Positions 27,222 through 36,029 of a stretch of DNA of 60,227 nucleotides are shown here, piece by piece (positions within the stretch are counted from its first letter, which is position 1; each line of letters starts with the position of its first letter). The notes beneath the pieces are model-generated. The model saw only the letters and a list, made by a program, of their open reading frames with translations, had not been told where the DNA came from and did no database searches. The DNA comes from Pseudoalteromonas sp. S16_S37 (GTDB lineage Bacteria; Pseudomonadota; Gammaproteobacteria; Enterobacterales; Alteromonadaceae). The position numbers were made by a program, and so were the translations under genes. Where the stretch lies: the NCBI RefSeq assembly GCF_014694405.1, contig NZ_JAAUWV010000025.1:1-60227 (forward strand), given 5' to 3'.

Positions 27222-27407
27222 TTATGAATTTTTAGTGTTGTTACATGCTGAAAGCACGGCATCTTCACGTCGCAGAAGCTCTTGTTTAGCAAACTGCGAT
27301 TTATCGTGGTTTATTTCGACCATCCAATTCAAAAAACTGGCTGGCAACTTTGTATAAGGTTCTCCAGCATGTAGTCCAAAATCACATATTGGCATTTCGT
27401 TATTCAT
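27222..27407 (-). CDS. Small DUF3820-like protein
   Basis: About 61 residues: MPICDFGLHAGEPYTKLPASFLNWMVE fits the DUF3820 pattern (G.h.G....lP.syL.Wm), a small domain sometimes labelled quorum-sensing-regulated virulence factor or found next to exonuclease domains. Function unknown. The ATG at 27407 has AGAGG nine bases upstream; the ATG three codons earlier would abut that site. Stands alone between the nucleotidase and MAPEG genes. Confidence 0.55.
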   Translation of the reverse strand: MNNEMPICDFGLHAGEPYTKLPASFLNWMVEINHDKSQFAKQELLRREDAVLSACNNTKNS

Positions 27408-27507
27408 TGTTTTCATCCTCTATGTTTATTGGCGATACATGCTAACAAAATGTACGATTAGATAAAGAACAAAGTGTTACATGTTTAATGTTTTTAATGC
27501 TGTTTGG

Positions 27508-27933
27508 TTATATAAATGTAACTAACAGGGTCAGCCATTGAATAAATACCAGCCCACATCCGACTAAAAATAGCCTAAAGCGCGTTTTAACATGGTTATG
27601 AGTAATGTGTACAACACTATGGAAAACACGCGAAAAGGCGAACAAAATGGCACAAATGGCAAATATCCATCCAATATTATTGAGTTGTAAGGCGAGTAAA
27701 TTTACAACATAAAATAGTACAGGTATCTCAAATTGATTTTCGAAATTTCTGCTCGCTAACAATACAGGCTCAGGTGCATGACCTAGTTGCATTGTCTTAA
27801 AATCTTCTTTCTCAAGTTGGCCTTGGCGAGCGGCAGCAAAACGTCTTCTGCCCATAACTATCATTACCGCGAAAGTGAGCGTGGTTTGCACGAACATGGC
27901 AGCAATGACGATTAAAGTGGGTGTGATGTGCAT
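27508..27933 (-). CDS. MAPEG family membrane protein
   Basis: 141 residues with four membrane helices (PTLIVIAAMFVQTTLTFAVM, IPVLFYVVNLLALQL, WIFAICAILFAFSRVFHSVV, FLVGCGLVFIQWLTLLVTF) and the RNFENQFEIPVLFY motif that marks MAPEG proteins. The family includes glutathione-dependent microsomal transferases; most bacterial members are uncharacterised. Divergent from the M16 peptidase gene. Confidence 0.85.
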   Translation of the reverse strand: MHITPTLIVIAAMFVQTTLTFAVMIVMGRRRFAAARQGQLEKEDFKTMQLGHAPEPVLLASRNFENQFEIPVLFYVVNLLALQLNNIGWIFAICAILFAFSRVFHSVVHITHNHVKTRFRLFLVGCGLVFIQWLTLLVTFI

Positions 27934-28044
27934 AATATAGTCCTAGGTTTACAGAGTGTTACAATCGACTTTTGATAAAGGTTGCAAATTATTTCCATAG
28001 TAAAGATTATTGGACCCAATAAGCAAATTTCAAATGGAATAATA

Positions 28045-30924
28045 ATGAGAAAGCTATTAACAATAAGTGTATTAAGTTTACTGGTTACGACCGCGTGTAC
28101 GAGTGCGGACAGAAATGCTAACCCTATTGCCACTACGCTTGTTAGCGAAAAGCTAGTGATCAGCCCAAATGACAATCGAAACTATCTTACAATGACTTTA
28201 GATAATGGTATTGACGTTATTCTAGTTTCTGATCCGAGCGTTGAAAAGTCAGCTGCGGCGCTGAGCGTTGGTGTTGGTTTATTACATGATCCAATGAGCC
28301 AGCAAGGGATGGCACACTATCTCGAACATATGTTGTTTTTAGGCACCGAGCGCTTTCCTGATACTAAAGGGTATTCAGATTTTATGACGCAAAATGGCGG
28401 TGCGCACAATGCTTATACTTGGTTGGATATTACCAACTACATGTTTAAGGTAAACAATAATGCTTATGATGAAGCCTTAGACCGTTTTTCTGACTTTTTT
28501 AAAGCACCAAAATTATATCCAGAGTATACAGAAAAAGAAAAAAATGCAGTGAATGCTGAATGGTCGATGCGCCGTGAACTGGACTTTTTTGGTCAATTTA
28601 AGTTAGCTAGAAACTTGATGGGAGAACATCCTGCTAATCGCTTCTTACCTGGTAACTTAGAGACCTTAGGTGATAAAGAGGGAAGTAAGCTGCATACTGA
28701 AACGGTTGATTTCTACAATCGTTACTACTCAGCAAACATTATGAAAGTTGTGATGTTGTCAAATGAGCCATTGCCAGAGATGGCTAAAAAAGCGAAAAAA
28801 CACTTCTCTACTATAAAAAATAAGCAAATTGAAAAGCCCAAAGTGAGCGCAAAGCTAGACTTTGACAAAGTTGGAAAGAAGCGAATTCACTACAAGCCAA
28901 ATGAAGATGTTAAACAGTTAAAACTCGATTTTACTATCGAAAATAACCGTGACCAATTTGCCGTTAAGCCAAACTATTTTGTTACTTATTTATTGAGTAA
29001 TGAGATGGCAGGCAGCCCAGCGCAAGTGTTGAAAAAAGAGGGATTGATCTCAGAATTAACAGCCTCAGCTGATCCCGGTATTTATGGTAACTACGGTGCA
29101 CTGAGTGTTGATATTAATCTAACTGATAAAGGCATGGAAAACCGCGAGCTTGTGGTTGCCACAGTGATGCAGTATATCGACCTTATTAAGCGCGAAGGCG
29201 TAGACAGTAAATACTTTGATGAAATTCGCACCTCACTAAACAACCAATTCCAGTTTTTGGAAAAAAGCGATGAATTTGCTTATGTCAGCGACCTTGCCGA
29301 TAACATGCAAAAATACCCTATAAATCATGCGATTAATGCTGGCTTCCATTATGCCAAGTTTGACCCTAAAGAAGTGGCATCGGTGTTGGCGCAATTAGAT
29401 GCTGAACACCTGCGAGTGTGGTACATCAGTAAAGAGGAGCCAACAGACAAGCAGCTTCATTTTTACGATGGTAAATATAAAGTGGCTGATATTTCGCAAG
29501 ATGAAATTGACAGCTGGAAAGCACCTAGCAAGTTAGCATTGCAGTTGCCAGGTGTTAACCGCTTACTACCTGAGCAGTTCGCCATAAAAACAACGCCAGA
29601 GCAGGGCAAAATGGGCGTACAAAAAGTGTTTGAAGAAAATGGTGTTACAGTTTGGCACACGCCGAGTGAACTATTTGCTCACCAACCCAAAGGAAGCTTA
29701 CACATTTATATCAATTCACCAGAACCAATGACTAATATCGATGTAGATGTTGCATTAGCTGTGTGGGCTGACTTGTTTGCTATGAGACAAAGTAAACTAG
29801 CAACTGAGGCCAGTGTTGCAGGCATGTCAATGTCACTATCACCAAGTAATGGACTGGTTATGAACGTTTCAGGCTTTACTGATAAGCAATCACTATTATT
29901 GTCACAAGCTATGGGAGCGTTAAAAGTCTCAGTGTCTCAGGAAGAGTTTGCTCAAGCGATAGATAGATACCGTCGAGGTCTGCAAAATGAAGGTAAGCAA
30001 TTTCCAATCAGTCAAGTGTTTGGTCAATATCATAGATTAATTAGAGCTGGCAGCTTTGATACTCAGGCGTTACTAAACGCTGCTAGTCAATTAACTTTGA
30101 AACAGTTTGATGAAATCCAATCACAGTTATTGACGAATAATCAAGTACGTATTTTTGGCTATGGTAATTACGATAAGGCGGACTTGATTGTCGTTGCCAA
30201 AGCAGTCAAAGGGGCTTTGCCTAAATCTCAGCAGATCACTGACTACGTTAAAACAGCATATTGGCAGCCTAAGAGCGGAGAAACGTTGGTTTGGCAACAA
30301 GACCTTGATGTCGCGGACGTTGGCTTACTCGACTTGGTTGTTCATCCCAAGGCTGGTTTTAAGCAAAAAGCTGCAGCAGGTGTGCTTGTGAGCCATTTAC
30401 GTACACATATTTTTGATACGTTGCGTACTGAGGAACAATTAGGTTATGCGGTAGGTGCAACAGCTCAGAATATTGACGACTATTCTGCTATTGGTTTTTA
30501 CATTCAAACCCCAGTTATGGATGTGGCATCTATGCAAGCTCGTTTTGAGCAGTACAAAACACAATATGCCAAAGCTCTAGAAGAATTGGACAACGATACT
30601 TTCTTGCAGCTCAAAAATGCACTGTTAGTATCTTTTAATGAAGCACCCAAAAACTTAAGTGAAGAGTTATCTCCGTTGTTGTCTGACTGGTACAGAGAAA
30701 ATTTCCAATATGATTCAAAAGAGAAACTGATTAAAGCGGTAGAGCAGGTAACTTTGGCTGATGTGAAAACATATTATCAGCAAACAATGCTGAACCCATC
30801 GGCTGCGCGCCTTAATATTCAGCTGCGAGGGAAGAAGTTCCAAGATAAGCCATTTGCTCAGCTACCTAAGCAAAAAAAATTAGCTTCAATTGAAGAGTTA
30901 TATAAGCATATTACGTTGCAATAA
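28045..30924 (+). CDS. M16 (pitrilysin/insulinase) family zinc peptidase, lipoprotein
   Basis: 959 residues from the ATG at 28045, which gives a clean lipoprotein signal (MRKLLTISVLSLLVTTAC). The inverted zinc motif is HYLEH (H91, E94, H95), with the third ligand E172 77 residues after H95, as in insulysin and pitrilysin. Four M16 domains fill the length; LRTEEQLGYAVG in the third quarter is the usual substrate-binding signature. These clam-shaped enzymes degrade peptides; a lipid anchor places this one in the periplasm or envelope. A strong terminator follows. Confidence 0.92.
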   Translation: MRKLLTISVLSLLVTTACTSADRNANPIATTLVSEKLVISPNDNRNYLTMTLDNGIDVILVSDPSVEKSAAALSVGVGLLHDPMSQQGMAHYLEHMLFLGTERFPDTKGYSDFMTQNGGAHNAYTWLDITNYMFKVNNNAYDEALDRFSDFFKAPKLYPEYTEKEKNAVNAEWSMRRELDFFGQFKLARNLMGEHPANRFLPGNLETLGDKEGSKLHTETVDFYNRYYSANIMKVVMLSNEPLPEMAKKAKKHFSTIKNKQIEKPKVSAKLDFDKVGKKRIHYKPNEDVKQLKLDFTIENNRDQFAVKPNYFVTYLLSNEMAGSPAQVLKKEGLISELTASADPGIYGNYGALSVDINLTDKGMENRELVVATVMQYIDLIKREGVDSKYFDEIRTSLNNQFQFLEKSDEFAYVSDLADNMQKYPINHAINAGFHYAKFDPKEVASVLAQLDAEHLRVWYISKEEPTDKQLHFYDGKYKVADISQDEIDSWKAPSKLALQLPGVNRLLPEQFAIKTTPEQGKMGVQKVFEENGVTVWHTPSELFAHQPKGSLHIYINSPEPMTNIDVDVALAVWADLFAMRQSKLATEASVAGMSMSLSPSNGLVMNVSGFTDKQSLLLSQAMGALKVSVSQEEFAQAIDRYRRGLQNEGKQFPISQVFGQYHRLIRAGSFDTQALLNAASQLTLKQFDEIQSQLLTNNQVRIFGYGNYDKADLIVVAKAVKGALPKSQQITDYVKTAYWQPKSGETLVWQQDLDVADVGLLDLVVHPKAGFKQKAAAGVLVSHLRTHIFDTLRTEEQLGYAVGATAQNIDDYSAIGFYIQTPVMDVASMQARFEQYKTQYAKALEELDNDTFLQLKNALLVSFNEAPKNLSEELSPLLSDWYRENFQYDSKEKLIKAVEQVTLADVKTYYQQTMLNPSAARLNIQLRGKKFQDKPFAQLPKQKKLASIEELYKHITLQ

Positions 30925-30933
30925 ATAAAAATC

Positions 30934-30965
30934 GGCCAGTATACTCAACAGGTACTGGCCTTTTT
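30934..30965 (+). terminator. Rho-independent terminator after M16 peptidase gene
   Basis: GGCCAGTA / TACTGGCC, 8-bp stem, followed by TTTTT, ten bases after the stop codon. Confidence 0.9.
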
Positions 30966-30976
30966 GTGGAATAATA

Positions 30977-31483
30977 ATGATAATAATCAATACAGAACGT
31001 CTTTCTATCCGTAAGGCAACGCTTGATGACAGCGACTTTATTTTTACTTTGTTAAATCAACGCAGTTTTATTGACAACATTGCCGATAAACACATTCGTT
31101 CGATAGACGATGCGCGTAACTATATAAAAGGAGCGTTTTTTGATGCCTATGAATTAGGTGAAAAAGCCCCCTATATAGTGACATTCAAAGATGGTACTGC
31201 CATTGGGATTGCAGGCTTTTATCAACGACCAGTTTTCAATGTACCTGATATTGGTTACGCGTTTCTTGACGAGTTTACGGGGCAGGGTTACGCAAGAGAA
31301 GCGATTTTATCGTTATTAAACTTTGCCAAAGATAAGCTTAAACTCAGTTCAATTTTGGCGATCACTTTGCCAAACAATCAAGCGAGTATTAACCTTCTCA
31401 ATGCAGTAGGTTTAAAGTATCAGTCCAAAGTGGTGCTGGATGCCACGCTCAAAGAGTCTAATCTTTATCGTTTGGATTTTTAG
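30977..31483 (+). CDS. GNAT family N-acetyltransferase (RimJ/RimL-like)
   Basis: 168 residues. N-terminus INTERLSIRKATLDDSDFIF, motif A region DIGYAFLDEFTGQGYAREAI (acetyl-CoA-binding Q-G-Y-A-x-E) and NNQASINLLNAVGLKYQ are typical of acetyltransferases acting on protein N-termini or small amines. Substrate unknown. Its last 26 bases overlap the 3' end of the convergent pqiC. Confidence 0.88.
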   Translation: MIIINTERLSIRKATLDDSDFIFTLLNQRSFIDNIADKHIRSIDDARNYIKGAFFDAYELGEKAPYIVTFKDGTAIGIAGFYQRPVFNVPDIGYAFLDEFTGQGYAREAILSLLNFAKDKLKLSSILAITLPNNQASINLLNAVGLKYQSKVVLDATLKESNLYRLDF

Positions 31484-32072
31484 CATAGTGATTTAACTCC
31501 AACGCAATTTGCTGCGCTAACTCTAACCAAGATGTTTGTAGTGCAGCAACTAATGCTGCAAAGCCGTTATCACCTAGCTCAGTGGTGAAGACAAACGGCT
31601 TATATGTCAGTAACTGTTTTTCTTGCTCTGTTTGTTTATAAATAAACCAGTGACCGCTAATTAGCGCACCATTTTGATAATGGCCTGCTAACTCGTTCAC
31701 CTCAACGCTCAGCACTAGAGGCGTTGGCGTAGGCGAAGGAGTGTTGGCACTTAAAATTTGCCACTGGGGTAAATCGTTTTGTAAAGAAGCTAACAACGCT
31801 TTATTAAGCATATAGCTAGGGTGCTCTGCCCAAAAGTTGTTTTGCGCCACAGAGACTCTGTTGTGTTCTAGCAGTTGTACTAAGCTCTGTTGATCACTAA
31901 CACCCACCACTTTCACTTGATCTAGTAAAAGAACTAAATTGCTATCTTTAGCAGGATTACTTTGCTTTTGAGCAAGCGGAATCGAAAATGTGTAATAACT
32001 ACTGACATTGTTGCTTGCTCCGGTGCAAGCTCCAAGCAATATAGCGATTAAACACCCCCCAATTAAACGCAT
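31458..32072 (-). CDS. pqiC: PqiC family outer-membrane lipoprotein
   Basis: 204 residues with lipobox LLGAC and the PqiC/ABC-transport auxiliary fold (SYYTFSIPLA, VLLLDQVKVVGV, NFWAEHPSYMLNKALL). In E. coli PqiC is the outer-membrane partner of the PqiB tunnel in envelope lipid trafficking. It starts at the base after the pqiB stop, so it belongs to the pqiABC operon. Confidence 0.88.
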   Translation of the reverse strand: MRLIGGCLIAILLGACTGASNNVSSYYTFSIPLAQKQSNPAKDSNLVLLLDQVKVVGVSDQQSLVQLLEHNRVSVAQNNFWAEHPSYMLNKALLASLQNDLPQWQILSANTPSPTPTPLVLSVEVNELAGHYQNGALISGHWFIYKQTEQEKQLLTYKPFVFTTELGDNGFAALVAALQTSWLELAQQIALELNHYAKNPNDKD

Positions 32073-33728
32073 TTATTTTTTCCTTGGCTCTGGATCAGCA
32101 ATATTATTCTTATTAAAAATAAGCATATTTGGTTGTTCATTCAAACTTTTAGCAAAAGGTTTTAATGTGTTTGACAGGCTTTCTAGTTCTTCTAGGGTGT
32201 CAGTTAATTGCTCCACCATCGAAGAGTCCTGCTGATAATGCGTTAAGGTTTTTTCAAATTGTTTTAAGCTAGAGGTAAGCTGAGTCAGCGTTGTGCTGAT
32301 GTTATCTAAGTTTTCGTTCACTTTATTTGCCGTACCGCTTTGGTTAAAAGAGCTAACTAATTGATTCATTTCCATTGCCATTTGCCTATATTGTTCCAAC
32401 GTTCCGTCCAGTTGTACCAATGTATCGTTAAGTGGCAGGTCATTAATTTTGTTTAACAATTTAGTAACCTGCTCAGACAGTGCTGTAAAGCCGCTAGAAA
32501 CACTTGGCAGTGTTGGGTATAGCGAAGCTGTGGTCACACTGGCTTTTGGTGCTTCAGGATAGAAGTCTAACTCTATATACACCGCACCTGTTAACATATT
32601 GCCACTTTTTAATGATGCTCTCAATCCATTTCTAATCCATTGTTCTATATTTTTTTGCCAATACTCTTTGGCAAGCTGACTTTTTTCAAATATTCGGCCA
32701 TATTCAATGCGAATAAGCACGGGTATAGACGTATTCCCTTGTTGAAAATAAAGTGGTTGACCATCACGTTGCAATTGAGCCGGCGCTTGCTCAACAGTAC
32801 CAATGCGCAGACCGCGATATTCTACTGGTGCACCAGTGCTGAGCCCTCGAACCGATTGCTCAAACTCAATAAGGTAAAAGTCAAAATCATCAAAACGCTG
32901 CTCAAGCGCAACGGAAAAGTTTTCATGAAGCGTAAAGCCTGAGTTTTGAGTTGCCTCGGCGTTTGGCTTTTGATTTGGAGGGTAATCAGCGGAAATCCCC
33001 CCTTTGATCAATTTAGAAAGGCTACCTGTTGAAACTTGGATACCTTCAGTTGATAAGTTTACAGATACACCAGATGACACCCAAAAAATCATGTTATTGG
33101 ATATCAGTTTATCGTATGGGGAGAAAACAAAAATACCATACTCCATTGCAAGACTCTCGGTATTAAAGTTGGCTGACTCTATTTGACCCACTTTAAAATT
33201 TCTGAAATAAATACCGGTCCCTACGTCCAATACTTCGGCATGACGTGATTTGAGTTTGTATCTTTTTCCTTTGATATCTGAGCCAATTAATGCAGGCTCA
33301 TCTTGCAAAGTAAATAATGAAGATTTAACTGAGCTACTACCAGGTTCAAGCTCTAAGTAAATACCCGACAGCAAGGTGTTCATGCCGGATATTCCTGACT
33401 CGTCTATACGCGGCTTTACAACCCAAATTTTTGCATCATCAGTGAGCAAAGAAGTATACATATTGTCAATTTGTACTTTTGCTATCACAGCATTTTGATC
33501 AAGTTGCAAACGCAGAGATTGCACTGTGCCTATTTTTACACTGCGCACACGTACTTCTGTTTTACCTGCAACTATGCCATCTGCATTAGTCATTTTTATA
33601 AAGATAGTGTGACCCTGATTGAGCTGATGCTGATAGAGCATCCACGCTGTTACAAACAAAGCGATGATGGGAACGAACCAAATCACGGAAAATTTAGGCT
33701 TGGATTCTATATAAGCATGTTCATTCAT
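32073..33728 (-). CDS. pqiB: PqiB, MCE-domain intermembrane transport protein
   Basis: 551 residues (E. coli 546). One N-terminal helix (FSVIWFVPIIALFVTAWMLY) anchors it in the inner membrane, then three MCE domains follow (GIVAGKTEVRVRSVKIGTV; VLDVGTGIYFRNFKVGQI; GLSTGAPVEYRGLRIGTV) and a long C-terminal helix region (about 420-540) that in the family assembles into a coiled-coil needle across the periplasm. Overlaps pqiA by 8 bp and abuts pqiC. Confidence 0.95.
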   Translation of the reverse strand: MNEHAYIESKPKFSVIWFVPIIALFVTAWMLYQHQLNQGHTIFIKMTNADGIVAGKTEVRVRSVKIGTVQSLRLQLDQNAVIAKVQIDNMYTSLLTDDAKIWVVKPRIDESGISGMNTLLSGIYLELEPGSSSVKSSLFTLQDEPALIGSDIKGKRYKLKSRHAEVLDVGTGIYFRNFKVGQIESANFNTESLAMEYGIFVFSPYDKLISNNMIFWVSSGVSVNLSTEGIQVSTGSLSKLIKGGISADYPPNQKPNAEATQNSGFTLHENFSVALEQRFDDFDFYLIEFEQSVRGLSTGAPVEYRGLRIGTVEQAPAQLQRDGQPLYFQQGNTSIPVLIRIEYGRIFEKSQLAKEYWQKNIEQWIRNGLRASLKSGNMLTGAVYIELDFYPEAPKASVTTASLYPTLPSVSSGFTALSEQVTKLLNKINDLPLNDTLVQLDGTLEQYRQMAMEMNQLVSSFNQSGTANKVNENLDNISTTLTQLTSSLKQFEKTLTHYQQDSSMVEQLTDTLEELESLSNTLKPFAKSLNEQPNMLIFNKNNIADPEPRKK

Positions 33729-34929
33729 TGGTTTCTAATTTGTCCCATAAAATACGTGGATCGAAGCTATGCACAGCCATCATTTGGCACAATACCATTA
33801 CGGCAAAAAACACGATGCCAATTTGCGGTTCTACCGTTAACACTGTGCCCAGTTGCACCAAAGAAACCAATATAATAACCACAAATACATCTATCATCGA
33901 CCACTTTCCCATCCATTCAAGCCATCGATATAATTGACTAGCCCGTTTTGGGTTATTACACATTTTTGCCTCAAACAGCAGATAAAACAATGCCCCAGCT
34001 TTGAACAGAGGAATACAGATGCTTGCTACAAAAATAATAATAGCAATTGGATAAGAGCCATCTTGCCACATAATAACAATGCCAGAAAATATTGTCGCAA
34101 AAGTGTTTTGCCCAAGATTGATGGTATTCATTATCGGCAACATATTTGCCGGTAGCATTAAAACCAGTGAAGTGAGCATCCAAGCAAATGCTCTTGAAGT
34201 GGCATAAGGCTTTCTAAAATGTGTTTTCGCATAACAACGCGGACAATGGCTTTGAGAGGTCAGCTGGCCACATACACTGCATTGTTTTAATGATTGCGAT
34301 AGTGCACTTTTTCCGCACAACAATGGCTTGGGTTCAAATTGTTTTTGCTGTCGCTGCCATAGGGTATTGGCGTCTATTAACGTGAGTAATTCGACAAAAC
34401 AAAACACGAACAACACATAGGCCCAAAAACCATATCCCATCGATAGCTCGGCATAAGACATTAGCTTAAATGTGCTAACTAGCACTGCAACAAGAAAAAT
34501 ATCCGCCAAGTTGAGGGGCATAATATAGCTTAGCGTTTTTGCTATCCAACGTGCATTATGAGGGTTTAATCTGTTCCACAGGCGACTGTTGGTAAGTAGT
34601 ACTAAAAAGCAAACAATTAGGGGCATTATTAAAATGGTAAATATGAACATTAATGCCAGTGCTGTGCTGTATTTATCGCTCAGCAAGAACACCGCATCCC
34701 ATAAACTCATTTGTTGGCTCAAACCGCGCTGTGAAAACGATATGAAAGGCGGGTATAAGCTTGAGAATAAAAACAGCAAAGATGCGAAGCTAAAAGCATT
34801 TAGCCATTGTTGCTGCTCGCTTTTACAACTTACAAGATGTGTATGACAAATAGGGCAGATAGCACGTTGCTGACGCCCTATTTGCCCAACATTAATCAAT
34901 TTGTCACAGTGTTTGCACGCGAGAATCAC
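33721..34929 (-). CDS. pqiA: PqiA, inner-membrane paraquat-inducible protein
   Basis: 402 residues, GTG start with AGG seven bases upstream. Two homologous halves, each with a zinc-ribbon-like cysteine pair set (CKHCD..CPICH near the N-terminus; CSVCG..CPRCY at about 217-232) followed by four membrane helices. It is the inner-membrane component of the Pqi lipid-transport system with PqiB and PqiC. First gene of the operon. Confidence 0.94.
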   Translation of the reverse strand: MILACKHCDKLINVGQIGRQQRAICPICHTHLVSCKSEQQQWLNAFSFASLLFLFSSLYPPFISFSQRGLSQQMSLWDAVFLLSDKYSTALALMFIFTILIMPLIVCFLVLLTNSRLWNRLNPHNARWIAKTLSYIMPLNLADIFLVAVLVSTFKLMSYAELSMGYGFWAYVLFVFCFVELLTLIDANTLWQRQQKQFEPKPLLCGKSALSQSLKQCSVCGQLTSQSHCPRCYAKTHFRKPYATSRAFAWMLTSLVLMLPANMLPIMNTINLGQNTFATIFSGIVIMWQDGSYPIAIIIFVASICIPLFKAGALFYLLFEAKMCNNPKRASQLYRWLEWMGKWSMIDVFVVIILVSLVQLGTVLTVEPQIGIVFFAVMVLCQMMAVHSFDPRILWDKLETNE

Positions 34930-35007
34930 AATTTTGCCTAAAAACTAATATTTATATCAGTTTGCGGCAAATGCTGATTGAGTGCAAATTTGCTAAGGAT
35001 TAACTAC

Positions 35008-35811
35008 TTACTGGTTATCGAATACCGCCACGGTTTGGCGACTCAATGCAAGTAATTGCCTGTCAGGGCCATAAATATTGGCATCTTCTACGCCGTAACC
35101 CTTTGCACTGTGATGTGTAATTGCTTCAAAACCAAGCCACGCATCCTTAGGTAAATTAATATCACTTAGAAATTCAATGTACCAAGACATACTGCTAGCA
35201 GGTGACGGTGCACGGCACATTTGCAGCAGTGTTGGTGGCCAAGCGTCAGCTAAAGCAAGTAAATGAAGTGCGTTGAGGTGATGTTCTGGTTCAACCTTAA
35301 ATTTCATCCAACCGCCTAAATTAGAGCTTTTGGCATTACTAAAAGGTAAAGCCCCTTGTTGCGCGTTCAATGCTACATGCTGAAAAAATGCCGGCATCAC
35401 GCCTTCTTGATAGGGTAATATATGCGCTTCTTGGACAGGCCCTAAAGTACATTTGTCGGCACTTGGCACTTCAATGGCTGAATCTCTGTCTTTTGCAAAG
35501 CAGCCTTGCGCAATCAGGCAAACATTTCCAGCTTGTGTCAGTGTGCTAAGCATTTGTGTGGCATTTTTACCGCTGCGTAAAACTTGAGTCGTGATCTGGA
35601 ACGGCTCACCAGCTAAAAGTGGCCCTACGAAGTTTGTACTTAAAGACAATAAACGACGATCATCGGTTAATCTGTAAAGCATGCTTTTAAGCATAAATGC
35701 GGTTGATAAGCCCCCGAACGCAGTTCGCCCTTGGCACCAGTTTTCAGGAAAACTTAACTGGCTATCATTATTCGCAAGTGCTGGATTATTGATAAGCTGA
35801 TCAAATGTCAT
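35008..35811 (-). CDS. Acyl-CoA thioesterase family protein (double hotdog)
   Basis: 267 residues: an N-terminal hotdog with WCQGRTAFGGLSTAFMLKSM and a C-terminal hotdog with LGGWMKFKVEP...LALADAWPPTLL and SMSWYIEFL, the arrangement of TesB-like thioesterases that hydrolyse acyl-CoAs. Chain-length preference cannot be read. AGGTAA precedes the ATG. Its promoter region has a TTGACA -35 box (35866-35871, minus strand) with a FadR-like operator immediately next to it, suggesting repression linked to fatty-acid status. Divergent from dnaK. Confidence 0.82.
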   Translation of the reverse strand: MTFDQLINNPALANNDSQLSFPENWCQGRTAFGGLSTAFMLKSMLYRLTDDRRLLSLSTNFVGPLLAGEPFQITTQVLRSGKNATQMLSTLTQAGNVCLIAQGCFAKDRDSAIEVPSADKCTLGPVQEAHILPYQEGVMPAFFQHVALNAQQGALPFSNAKSSNLGGWMKFKVEPEHHLNALHLLALADAWPPTLLQMCRAPSPASSMSWYIEFLSDINLPKDAWLGFEAITHHSAKGYGVEDANIYGPDRQLLALSRQTVAVFDNQ

Positions 35812-35849
35812 GGAATTACCTAAAATTATTTATCATTTTGTTTAGCTTA

Positions 35850-35871
35850 ACTGGTCAAACCAGTATGTCAA
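35850..35871 (-). promoter_or_regulatory. Thioesterase promoter with FadR-like operator
   Basis: ACTGGT-CAA-ACCAGT (35850-35864) is a perfect palindrome with the half-sites of FadR operators; extended to 17 bases it fits the E. coli consensus at 15 positions by my alignment. The -35 box TTGACA (35866-35871, minus strand) is one base away and a poor -10, TAAGCT, follows at 16 bp, so the operator fills the spacer. Confidence 0.55.
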
Positions 35872-35955
35872 TTGCCTTTTTATTGTCTTTTTTTGACCAA
35901 AAAAGGCACAAACAGAAAAAAATTTCAAAAAACAGCATTTTTTTTTAAATTTGCG

Positions 35956-35983
35956 CTTGAATTCAATTTTCTCGCCCCTATTT
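35956..35983 (+). promoter_or_regulatory. Sigma-32 (heat-shock) promoter of dnaK
   Basis: CTTGAA (35956-35961), a 13-base spacer and CCCCTATTT (35975-35983) match the RpoH consensus, 47 bp before the dnaK start. Confidence 0.88.
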
Positions 35984-36029
35984 ACAAAGCATCTAACAGA
36001 ACAACGAATTTTGAAGTCGGAGAAGATTC

